The notes under the pieces are model-generated. The model had not been told where the DNA came from. It was given only the letters and a program-made list of their open reading frames with translations, and did not search any database. A DNA stretch of 64,000 nucleotides from CAIYRG01 sp964446945. GTDB lineage: Bacteria > Pseudomonadota > Alphaproteobacteria > Micropepsales > Micropepsaceae. The position numbers and the translations under genes are program-made. The first letter of the stretch is position 1. Each line of letters opens with the position of its first letter. The DNA is taken from the NCBI GenBank assembly GCA_964446945.1, contig CAYUQO010000006.1:1-64000 (forward strand). The letters run 5' to 3'. This document shows, piece after piece, positions 16,842-24,555 of the stretch.

Positions 16842-18529
16842 CCAGCATTGCTGAGACCGAGACTGTCGAATATTCGCGCTTGCCGCCGGTGATGGAACAA
16901 CCCAATTACCTCACGCATAAGCGCACGCTGGCGTCATGGCTGTTCACCACCGATCACAAGCGCATCGCCATCCTTTTCACATTCAGCATTACCGCGTTCT
17001 TCGCGCTCGGCGCGGTGGCCATCTCGATCGTCCGTCTGGACCTCCTGACGCCCGCCCCCGATCTGGTTTCGGACGGTACATACAACAAGCTGTTCACATT
17101 ACATGGGATCGTGATGGTCTGGTTTTTCCTGATTCCATCCATTCCCACGACACTGGGCAATTTCCTCCTGCCCCTCATGATCGGCGCCAAAGATCTGGCG
17201 TTTCCGAAACTCAATCTTACCTCCTGGTACCTGTTCATCGCCGGAGCTCTGTTCACGCTCGCTGCTGTCATCGCGGGAGGAGTGGACACGGGATGGACCT
17301 TTTATACGCCCTACTCTACGCAATATTCGCATTCCTACGTGGTCGCGGCCGCCGCCGGCGTGTTCATCACCGGCTTTTCCTCGATTCTCACGGGCATCAA
17401 TTTCATCGCCACCACGCATATGTTGCGCGCGCCGGGCATGTACTGGTTCCGGCTGCCGCTCTTCGTATGGGCGATGTATGCCACCAGCGCCGTCATGATT
17501 CTTGCCACGCCCGTACTGGCGATCACATTATTTTTGATGGCGATGGAGCGGTTTTGGGGCGTGCCAATCTTCGATCCGTCACACGGCGGCGATCCGTTGC
17601 TGTTTCAGGACCTGTTCTGGTTCTACAGCCATCCCGCCGTTTACATCATGCTTCTTCCGGCCATGGGTGTCGTCTCGGAAGTCTTCACCTGTTTCGCGCG
17701 GCGCCGGGTGTTCGGCTACGAGTTCATGGTGTTTGCGCTGGTCGCGATTGCGGTGATCGGATTTTTTGTATGGGGCCACCATATGTTCGTGGCCGGACAG
17801 TCGCCATTCGCCAATCTGGTGTTTTCGTTTCTGTCATTCGTCGTTGCAGTGCCGTCGGCGATCAAGGTGTTCAACTGGACGGCAACCCTGTATCGCGGGC
17901 AGATCACATTTGAAGCGCCGATGCTGTATTCGCTCGGTTTTCTTTGGTTGTTCACCATTGGCGGACTGACAGGACTGTTTCTCGCGACTGTTCCAATCGA
18001 CGTGCACGTCACCGATACCTATTTTGTGGTGGCGCATTTCCACTACATCATGGTGGGCGGTTCGGTATCGGCCCTGTTTGCCGGATTGCATTTCTGGTGG
18101 CCGAAAGCCACCGGCCGGATGTATCCCGAGGGCTGGGCGCGTTTTGCTGCCATTCTGATGTTCTTTGGTTTCAACCTCACCTTCTTTCCGCAATTTGTCA
18201 TGGGTTATGCGGGAATGCCGCGGCGTTACCACGCTTACGCTCCCGAATTTCAGATTTTCCACGTCCTTTCGACCGGTGGCGCCGCGGTATTGGGCGTCGC
18301 GTATCTGCTGCCTCTGTGTTACCTGGTCTGGAGTGTTTTCCATGGCGAACGTGCCGGACGAAACCCATGGCAAGCCACCGGGCTCGAATGGCAAACCGAT
18401 TCCCCGCCGCGGAAAGACAATTTCCGCGCCCCGCCGGTTGTGCTGCGCGGTCCGTATTTTTACCACCCGGAGAATGAAGGTCCGGGTCCGGAAAAGCGCG
18501 AGCCGGATTGCCAGGGCGCTTTTCTGTGA
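16838..18529 (+). CDS. coxA: Cytochrome c oxidase subunit I, A2-type heme-copper oxidase
   Basis: 563 aa from GTG 16838, twelve-helix protein. Heme and copper ligands are visible: TLHGIVMVWFFLIP (low-spin heme His), FWFYSHPAVYIMLLP (CuB His and cross-linked Tyr), WGHHMFVAGQ (two CuB His) and TYFVVAHFHYIMVGG (heme a and a3 His). The YSHPAVY sequence has YS where A1-type oxidases have the proton-channel glutamate, so this is an A2-type enzyme like the caa3 oxidases paired with alternative complex III. It catalyses oxygen reduction coupled to proton pumping. Confidence 0.96.
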   Translation: MTSIAETETVEYSRLPPVMEQPNYLTHKRTLASWLFTTDHKRIAILFTFSITAFFALGAVAISIVRLDLLTPAPDLVSDGTYNKLFTLHGIVMVWFFLIPSIPTTLGNFLLPLMIGAKDLAFPKLNLTSWYLFIAGALFTLAAVIAGGVDTGWTFYTPYSTQYSHSYVVAAAAGVFITGFSSILTGINFIATTHMLRAPGMYWFRLPLFVWAMYATSAVMILATPVLAITLFLMAMERFWGVPIFDPSHGGDPLLFQDLFWFYSHPAVYIMLLPAMGVVSEVFTCFARRRVFGYEFMVFALVAIAVIGFFVWGHHMFVAGQSPFANLVFSFLSFVVAVPSAIKVFNWTATLYRGQITFEAPMLYSLGFLWLFTIGGLTGLFLATVPIDVHVTDTYFVVAHFHYIMVGGSVSALFAGLHFWWPKATGRMYPEGWARFAAILMFFGFNLTFFPQFVMGYAGMPRRYHAYAPEFQIFHVLSTGGAAVLGVAYLLPLCYLVWSVFHGERAGRNPWQATGLEWQTDSPPRKDNFRAPPVVLRGPYFYHPENEGPGPEKREPDCQGAFL

Positions 18530-19155
18530 ACAGCACTGCACTGCGCGAGCCGTGGAGCGATCTCGACCGCCAGCGGGATTCCGCGGTGTTCGGAATGTGG
18601 CTGTTCCTGGGCACCGAAGTTCTCTTCTTCGGCGGTATGTTCGCGGGATATTCCGTATACCGCTTTCTCTATCCGGCCGCGTTCCTGGCCGCTGGCCGCG
18701 AGACGAATATCTGGTTTGGCTCGATCAATACGTTCATTCTGCTGGTGAGCAGCTTCGTAATGGCCGTGGGAGCGTTGGGCGCTCGCGAAGGATTGTTCCG
18801 CTTCGCCCGCATCTGCTTTGTCGTGACCGCTGCGCTCGGGATGTTATTCCTCATCCTGAAAGGTTTTGAATACAAAGACGATCTGGACAAACATCTGTTT
18901 CCCGGACCGTTGTTTCCGCTGCCGGAAACCGGTGCCGCTATCTTCTGGACATTCTATTGGGTGATGACGCTGATTCATGCGACGCATCTGATGATTGGTA
19001 TCGGCGCGGTATTGCGGCTTCACATCGCCAGCCGAGGCGACCCCGAATGGCTGACCGACAGCCCCTCGGCGGAAGTGACCGCTTTGTACTGGCATTTTGT
19101 TGATGCGATCTGGGTGGTGTTGTTCCCGCTTCTCTATCTTCCGGGCCGGTCATGA
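18526..19155 (+). CDS. coxC: Cytochrome c oxidase subunit III
   Basis: About 209 aa from GTG 18526, which overlaps the coxA stop by four bases; an in-frame GTG/ATG-type start 18 bases upstream is less likely. About five helices. FGMWLFLGTEVLFFGGMFAGY is the conserved subunit III start, and FWTFYWVMTLIHATHLMIG plus ALYWHFVDAIWVVLFPLLYL are the conserved end. It stabilizes subunit I and its proton uptake. Confidence 0.94.
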   Translation: MNSTALREPWSDLDRQRDSAVFGMWLFLGTEVLFFGGMFAGYSVYRFLYPAAFLAAGRETNIWFGSINTFILLVSSFVMAVGALGAREGLFRFARICFVVTAALGMLFLILKGFEYKDDLDKHLFPGPLFPLPETGAAIFWTFYWVMTLIHATHLMIGIGAVLRLHIASRGDPEWLTDSPSAEVTALYWHFVDAIWVVLFPLLYLPGRS

Positions 19156-19442
19156 CGCGCGATGAATTCCGGCCGGTTTGGAGACTGGCGCGGGGACCGT
19201 TTTATGGGCTCCTCGCGCTGACGGTATTTCTCGGCGCGACCATTTCCATCGCCTATGTTCATCTCGGGCCCATGAACCTGGTCGTGGCGTTGGCTATTGC
19301 CGCCATCAAGGTGGGAATTATCGGGATGATCTTCATGGAACTGAGGCATGAGTCGGCAATTCACCGGCTTGCCGCCGGCATCGGCCTGTTCTGGCTGTCG
19401 TTTTTGTTTCTACTGAGTGGCGCGGACTACTTATCGCGCTAG
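19152..19442 (+). CDS. coxD: Cytochrome c oxidase subunit IV (caa3 type)
   Basis: 96 aa, three predicted helices. The segment AIAAIKVGIIGMIFMELRH (about residues 46-64) is the typical caa3/CyoD-like subunit IV signature. ATG overlaps the coxC stop. It is the last gene of the overlapping run and probably acts in assembly. Confidence 0.9.
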   Translation: MTRDEFRPVWRLARGPFYGLLALTVFLGATISIAYVHLGPMNLVVALAIAAIKVGIIGMIFMELRHESAIHRLAAGIGLFWLSFLFLLSGADYLSR

Positions 19443-19690
19443 AAAAATGCGTTTCATGCGGGGAATGATTGGAATGATCACGGTGATCTTCTGGAACTGA
19501 ATCGCCCCAGTGGAATTTCGCGATTTGCCGCGTGAATTTGCGTCTTGTGGAGGTGCTTCCTGCGTTTTTTCCGGGCTTGGCAGATACGTCTCCCGGTGAT
19601 TTGAACGGGCCCCGCTCACAAGGAATCTAAGCCAAATCCACGTCCGCCAGGCGTTCTTTCTCATGGGAAAGAATGATCAGAGGTGCGGAG

Positions 19691-19999
19691 ATGGATTGGT
19701 TTGACGAAAGAGAAATGCCCTACCACGAGTACATATATCGCCGCTTCATCAAGAGCGTGCGCTACGTCGTGTTGGCGCATATCGTGGCCGCAACATTCGT
19801 TGCATTCACCTTCTTCATCGGCGGCGGAAGCTGGGTCGCGGGCATCCTGATTGCAGCGTGCGTGCTCGCGATCGGCCTTTATTACATCGGCAGCACGCCA
19901 ATTCATCCGCACGCCGTATTGGTCCGGCAGGCACATATCCAACCTCGGCGGTACGAAAACCAACCGCGGCGGTATGACGACGTCAACCGGCGCTGGTAA
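19691..19999 (+). CDS. Small two-helix membrane protein, unknown
   Basis: 102 aa from ATG 19691, which is preceded by AGAGG seven bases away; an ATG at 19673 would add six residues. An acidic N-terminus (MDWFDEREMPYHEYIYRRF) is followed by two membrane segments (about residues 27-45 and 50-67) and a basic Arg/Tyr-rich tail (PRRYENQPRRYDD). The amphipathic start before a helix is vaguely like alphaproteobacterial aa3-oxidase subunit IV, and the location behind the cox genes would suit that, but the match is weak. It is separated from coxD by about 250 bp in which no gene was found. A 7-bp hairpin (TTCTTTC/GAAAGAA) lies near 19660. Confidence 0.65.
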   Translation: MDWFDEREMPYHEYIYRRFIKSVRYVVLAHIVAATFVAFTFFIGGGSWVAGILIAACVLAIGLYYIGSTPIHPHAVLVRQAHIQPRRYENQPRRYDDVNRRW

Positions 20000-20138
20000 G
20001 CGGTAAAGCGCAATCCGGCGAAGTGTGAGCGGTTCCGCCTTCGTCAAGACTTCGGCGGACCAGGTGTTCCGCAGCTCGCCTGCCGAAGCTTACAGCGTAG
20101 GCGGGTCGCCGACAGATCGCGCGACGGTCAAAGGAGTC

Positions 20139-20172
20139 TAGAGCATGATCCGATTAATGGATCATGCTCTAG
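20139..20172. terminator. Perfect inverted repeat, GAGCATGATCC type
   Basis: The arms CTAGAGCATGATCC and GGATCATGCTCTAG flank a 7-base loop. It ends five bases from the stop of the minus-strand cytochrome gene, so it can serve as that gene's 3' hairpin. The core GAGCATGATCC is, from general knowledge, the edge of a dispersed intergenic repeat common in Rhizobiales and related alphaproteobacteria; this would be a short form of it. Confidence 0.65.
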
Positions 20173-20176
20173 CCGA

Positions 20177-21121
20177 TCAGGGCTTTCGCGAAGCCATATA
20201 GGCCGCGAGGTCGATCATGTCGTCCTGGGTCAGTTTGGCGACCACGGGCTCCATGAGCGCAACCGCGTTGCCTTTTCGCGCTCCGTGCTGGATGTCGTAT
20301 AGCTGACGGAAGATGTAGACCGCCGATCTTCCAGCCAGTCCCGGAACGTTGCCGACGCCGTGCAGGTCGGCGCCATGACAGATCGTGCACTGAATGGTCT
20401 TTCCGTTACCCCCGGTGGTGACCAGCGCCTCGCCCGCCTTGATGCTTCCAATCGGCACATAAGCGATAAACGCTGAGTGCGGATCACGACTCTTGGCGCC
20501 GATCTCTTCCGAAGGGAGTTCGAGGATCCTGTGGCCAAGTGGCTCTTTTCCGCCGCCGGGCAGCTCGAACCGCATATTGCCTTCTCCTACAAAGCTCTTC
20601 GGCACGTCGGCCGTTTCCACCACTTTGGTCCACTCCGCCGGTTTGATCGATGCGAAATACTCCGCCGCGGGCTTCACTTCCTCATCCGTGAGCGCTTTGG
20701 CAAAGGTAATCATGACCGAATTTGATGGAAGCGAGCTCTTCCGGTCGCCGTTGCGGAATTCAGCGAGCTGCTCCTCGATATAGCCCGCCGGCAGGCCGGC
20801 AAGATTTGCCGATTCCGGATGGCCGCGTCCCGTCGTCAAATGACATTGGGCACAACCATGCACCACCGGCATTTTTCCGTGCGCCACCAGCTCTGGCATC
20901 GGCGGGTGCTCGTTGGGATACCAGTCGGGCGGATTGAAGATATCGTCGATCTGCTCCTGGGTGTAGGCCTTGTCGCTGCCGGGGCGATGACGCGGCTGCT
21001 TGTCTTCCGGACCGTTCGGTATGCCGGGCGTGCGGGCGAGAAAGGCCCAGTCGGGTGGCGCTTCGGCCGCCATGACCACGGCAGGTGCAAGAACGATGAA
21101 AGCAGCAGCAATCCAGCGCAT
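20177..21121 (-). CDS. Periplasmic diheme cytochrome c
   Basis: 314 aa from ATG 21121 (MRWIAAAFIVLAPAVVMAA, a clear signal peptide); a longer in-frame start at 21190 would bury it. Two heme sites: CAQCH (about residue 90) and CTICH (about residue 247), each opening a class I cytochrome-like domain. The first domain has GLPAGYIEEQLAEFRNG, and the second ends in LTQDDMIDLAAYMASRKP. The C-terminal domain resembles those of diheme cytochromes that serve periplasmic dehydrogenases. No dehydrogenase is adjacent. It starts 28 bp after the stop of the OGT-like gene and may be co-transcribed with it. Confidence 0.85.
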   Translation of the reverse strand: MRWIAAAFIVLAPAVVMAAEAPPDWAFLARTPGIPNGPEDKQPRHRPGSDKAYTQEQIDDIFNPPDWYPNEHPPMPELVAHGKMPVVHGCAQCHLTTGRGHPESANLAGLPAGYIEEQLAEFRNGDRKSSLPSNSVMITFAKALTDEEVKPAAEYFASIKPAEWTKVVETADVPKSFVGEGNMRFELPGGGKEPLGHRILELPSEEIGAKSRDPHSAFIAYVPIGSIKAGEALVTTGGNGKTIQCTICHGADLHGVGNVPGLAGRSAVYIFRQLYDIQHGARKGNAVALMEPVVAKLTQDDMIDLAAYMASRKP

Positions 21122-21149
21122 GTACGCCCTCCCAAATAGCTGATGTGAT

Positions 21150-23567
21150 TTAACCCCGTGCCGGGGAACCGGCAAATGATTTTCCGGCAATCCTGAATGA
21201 TGTGGGCTGCAAACCCTGCTGGTGCCGGTCCCACATCACAGCAAAAGCCGCCTCGAGATGCCGGGCATAAGCGACCGTGTCGAAAAGTGGCGCTCGCTGA
21301 AGGTTCTCAGCCAGTCTTTCCCGCAAGGCGCGCAGCTTTTCCGGGTTTTGCGCAAACCCAAGCGCCGCGGCTTCATATTCCTCCAATCTGCCGGTAATCA
21401 GCTCCGGCATTCCGGCCGCATGCAGCAGGCTGGTTGCCACCCGGCCCTGAAACGCCGCTCCGGTACAGGTGAGCAGCGGTAAACCGGCGCGAAGCGCATC
21501 GCTCGCCGTTGTATGCGCACCATATGGCAGCGTGTCGAGAAACAAATCGGCGAGAGACTGTCGCGCGAGATGTTCCTCATGCTCCGCGCGCCCGGCGAAT
21601 ATCAGGCGTTGGGCGTCGATGCCTCGCGACTGTGCTTCAGCCCTGAGATTCCTCGCCGCACCCGGATTGTCTTCGAAGAACCAGAGCACGGACTCCGGCG
21701 CGCGCTTGAGCAAACGCATCCAGATCGCAAAAATCTCCGGCGTGATTTTGTAGCTGTTGTTGAAACAGCAAAAGACAAATGCCTGCTCCGGCAGACCATG
21801 ATACCGGCGCGCCGTCGCAGACAGGCTGTTGCTGCGCAAAGTGTCATTGGGCTGATAGCTGTCCGGCAGCCATGCGATCCTCTCGGCATAGAAGCATTGC
21901 GCCACCTCGGGCACGACATGCTGGTCCGCAATAATGTAATCCATGTAACTCGCGCCCATGGTGCCGGGAAATCCGAGATAGCTCACCTGAATCGGAGCAA
22001 CCCGCTGCGCGAAGATCTGTGTTCGACTTCCTTCCGTGAACCCCTTCATATCGACGGCGACGTCGAGTCCGATATCCCGCGCCAGGCGGACAGCGTCAGC
22101 GTCGGACATGTTTCCGATCTCAAAGAACCGCTCGAAGCAGGGTTCGAGCCGGTGGCGCATGGAATCGCGCGCCGGAGGGCCGAAGGAAAATGCATAAATT
22201 TCAAATCGCGACTTGTCATGCTGTTCGAACAGACCGGCGGTGAGCCACGCGGTGGCATGATTGTGGAAATCGGCCGAGAAGTAAGCCATGCGGATTCGCC
22301 CCGTCGCAGATGGCGATGGCGACAGGCCGCGACTAGCAGGAAAATGCTTTTGGGCGTAGCTTTCCGCGCATTGACGCAGCAGCGCCGGCTCATCGCACAT
22401 GGCGAGAAATACGGCCGGAGAGCAAACCTGATCGCCACACGCCACCGCCTCTCTGATCCTCGCAATCTCGCCGGGTAATCCGCGCCAGTCGCACAGTTTG
22501 AGTTTGCAGAAGCTGCGCCATCCCGGCAGCAGTTCCTGACCGGGGGCAATGGCCATTGCATGTTCATAATCCGCAAACGCGAGCTCCAGCGAGCCAAGCT
22601 CGCTCTGCAAATGGCCGCGGTTGATCAGCGTTTCGGCGTGATCCGGAACGAGTTGCAAAATGTAATTATACGTCCGCAAAGCGTCTTCACTGCGGCTTAA
22701 TCGCCGCAGGCATTCCGCATGCAACAGCAAAGCATCGACGCGATCGGGCTGAAGGGCGAGAGAGCGCTCGACACTCTCCATCGCTTCATGAATGCGGCGC
22801 AGCTCCAACAAAATGGTCGCTCGGTTGAACCAGGCATCCGGGTATCGGGAATCAATATCGAGCGCGCGATTGAAATCCGCGATGGCCGCGTCATACCGCT
22901 TCATCCCGGCCAATGCATTGCCGCGGTTGTTCAGGACCGAGACGTTCGCAGGGTCCAGCGCGTGTGCGCGGTCCAGATCCGGCACAGCCTCGTCGTACCG
23001 GTGCAGCCGGACGAGCAGCGCGCCGCGGTTGCCAAGGGCACCGGCATGATCGCCATGCGCCGCGAGAGCGCGGTCAAAGCTCGCAAGCGCTTCGCTGGTG
23101 CGGTTCAAGTCAGCCAGCACCGCGCCGCGGTTGTTCAACGCGTCCGCATGCGAAGGATTGATTGCCAAAGCTCGGGCATAGGCCGCCAGCGCCTGATCGA
23201 GGCGGCCGAGGCTCCGCAACGCATTGCCACGATGGCTCTGCGTGTTGGCCGACTGCGCGTTGATCGCCAGCGAATCGTCGAAGCGCGCGATCGCATCATC
23301 GAAACGGCCGAGCCGGGATAGTGCAAGGCCCAGATTCGACAGATACAGCGCGTTTCGCCGGTCAATACTCGTGGCCCGATTGATCAGATCTGCCGCGGCC
23401 GCAGGATCTCCCAGTTGCAGCTCGGCGACCCCAAGAAGGTGCAGAGCCTCGGCATTCTGAGGATCGCGCGCGATGATGTGACGGTAAAGAGCCGCCGCTT
23501 CGGAAACCCTGCCCTGTTCATGCAGGGCCAATCCCTCACGCAGAGAAGGCGAACCGGGCGACGGCAC
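21150..23567 (-). CDS. TPR protein with OGT/SPINDLY-type glycosyltransferase domain (GT41)
   Basis: 805 aa from GTG 23567. About ten tetratricopeptide repeats fill residues 1-380, each ending in variants of ALNNRGAVLADL. The C-terminal half (about 410-790) matches the O-GlcNAc transferase catalytic fold: YFSADFHNHATAW with the catalytic-His position, APIQVSYLGFPGTMGASYMDYIIAD, FNNSYKITPEIFAIW with the UDP-binding Lys, LFLDTLPYGAHTTASDAL, and GRVATSLL. No signal peptide, so cytoplasmic. GT41 proteins add sugars to Ser/Thr of proteins; bacterial members have few known targets. It lies 20 bp after the secreted-protein gene, itself downstream of a TonB receptor, so a receptor/secreted protein/glycosyltransferase operon is likely. 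Confidence 0.92.
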   Translation of the reverse strand: MPSPGSPSLREGLALHEQGRVSEAAALYRHIIARDPQNAEALHLLGVAELQLGDPAAAADLINRATSIDRRNALYLSNLGLALSRLGRFDDAIARFDDSLAINAQSANTQSHRGNALRSLGRLDQALAAYARALAINPSHADALNNRGAVLADLNRTSEALASFDRALAAHGDHAGALGNRGALLVRLHRYDEAVPDLDRAHALDPANVSVLNNRGNALAGMKRYDAAIADFNRALDIDSRYPDAWFNRATILLELRRIHEAMESVERSLALQPDRVDALLLHAECLRRLSRSEDALRTYNYILQLVPDHAETLINRGHLQSELGSLELAFADYEHAMAIAPGQELLPGWRSFCKLKLCDWRGLPGEIARIREAVACGDQVCSPAVFLAMCDEPALLRQCAESYAQKHFPASRGLSPSPSATGRIRMAYFSADFHNHATAWLTAGLFEQHDKSRFEIYAFSFGPPARDSMRHRLEPCFERFFEIGNMSDADAVRLARDIGLDVAVDMKGFTEGSRTQIFAQRVAPIQVSYLGFPGTMGASYMDYIIADQHVVPEVAQCFYAERIAWLPDSYQPNDTLRSNSLSATARRYHGLPEQAFVFCCFNNSYKITPEIFAIWMRLLKRAPESVLWFFEDNPGAARNLRAEAQSRGIDAQRLIFAGRAEHEEHLARQSLADLFLDTLPYGAHTTASDALRAGLPLLTCTGAAFQGRVATSLLHAAGMPELITGRLEEYEAAALGFAQNPEKLRALRERLAENLQRAPLFDTVAYARHLEAAFAVMWDRHQQGLQPTSFRIAGKSFAGSPARG

Positions 23568-23586
23568 CAGTCAGCCGGCCAAACGG

Positions 23587-24450
23587 TTAAAAGTCCGGCG
23601 TCGTGGTTTGCGGAATCGGAACTTCGTCTTCATGGAAATAATTGGCGTCATTGTTCTCGGCGCAAACATCTTCCGCTTCGGCGATTGGCGTGGTGTGCAG
23701 AATGTAACGCTGCGCCGCGCCCCATTTGCCGTTGAAGGCGCCGGGGTCATCGACTTCGATCGTCGCCCTCATTGATTTGCGGTCCGGCGCAATGGTGTAG
23801 CGCTCAATGACATGAAGCTGCGTCGTGTGCGGTGTCCGGTAATTGTCGACAAATGTCTTGTCGTTCAGCCCGATGGTGTCGATCACCAACGTGTTGCCTT
23901 CATAATGGCCGACAGATTCGCCGAGCCAGCTTGGCGCCGGGTCTTTCGCATGCGGCACATTCATGTAGACATGGCGGATGTTCGGGCCCCGCTCATAAAC
24001 AATTGTGACTTCCGACGGCGTCTGCAGGAAGTAAGTCGGTTCGGCGGTATAAGTCAGGATATTGGGCACGCCGCCCGGCCAGCAGCGCGATTGCGCCGCA
24101 AATGCCTGTTTTCCTTTCTGGATGTCGTCATTCCACTTGTTGACCACCGCCTGCGCCCATGGCTGCAGAATCGGGCTGTGCGGATCGCCCATGCGCGGCA
24201 TCACGGTGCAGCCCTGATTGTTGCGGCAGAACGGAAATCTCGGATCGTTCTTGACCGGACCAGGACCGCCGTCCGGCGGCGGCAGGAAATCAAAGCTCGC
24301 AGCCGCCCAGCCCATATTTCCTGAAGAAAAATCCGGCACGCCGGGCGGTAAGGGCGAAAACTCGGCTGTCGCGGCGGACGAGCCCAAAACGCAGGTGATT
24401 AAGACAACACCGGCGAGAGAAGCACGGCTGACATGGAGGGAGATGGTCAT
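23587..24450 (-). CDS. Secreted protein of unknown function
   Basis: 287 aa from ATG 24450 (MTISLHVSRASLAGVVLITC), with a signal peptide ending near ATA-EFSP. The longer in-frame start at 24534 lacks a signal. The mature protein is Pro/Gly-rich at first (PPGVPDFSSGNMGWAAASFDF) and then contains GESVGHYEGNTLVIDTIGLND and ERYTIAPDRKSMRATIEVDD. These conserved blocks occur in a family of uncharacterized periplasmic proteins from Proteobacteria and Acidobacteria. Cysteines (FCRNNQGC and others) may form disulfides. It is located between a TonB receptor and the GT41 gene on the same strand. Confidence 0.75.
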   Translation of the reverse strand: MTISLHVSRASLAGVVLITCVLGSSAATAEFSPLPPGVPDFSSGNMGWAAASFDFLPPPDGGPGPVKNDPRFPFCRNNQGCTVMPRMGDPHSPILQPWAQAVVNKWNDDIQKGKQAFAAQSRCWPGGVPNILTYTAEPTYFLQTPSEVTIVYERGPNIRHVYMNVPHAKDPAPSWLGESVGHYEGNTLVIDTIGLNDKTFVDNYRTPHTTQLHVIERYTIAPDRKSMRATIEVDDPGAFNGKWGAAQRYILHTTPIAEAEDVCAENNDANYFHEDEVPIPQTTTPDF

Positions 24451-24555
24451 GATCGTCCGGCGCAATTGGTCCCCGGACGAGTGTAGCCGAACCTGGAACG
24501 GCGGCAAACGGCCGCCGGAGCCGCGCGTCTGCACAGCTCGGGCGGCTTCTCTTCG

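Noticed and set aside
21150..23567. Direct DNA repeats or a CRISPR-like array in the TPR region
   Set aside because: The repetition is at protein level with 34-residue period; the DNA repeats are degenerate and lie inside a coding frame.
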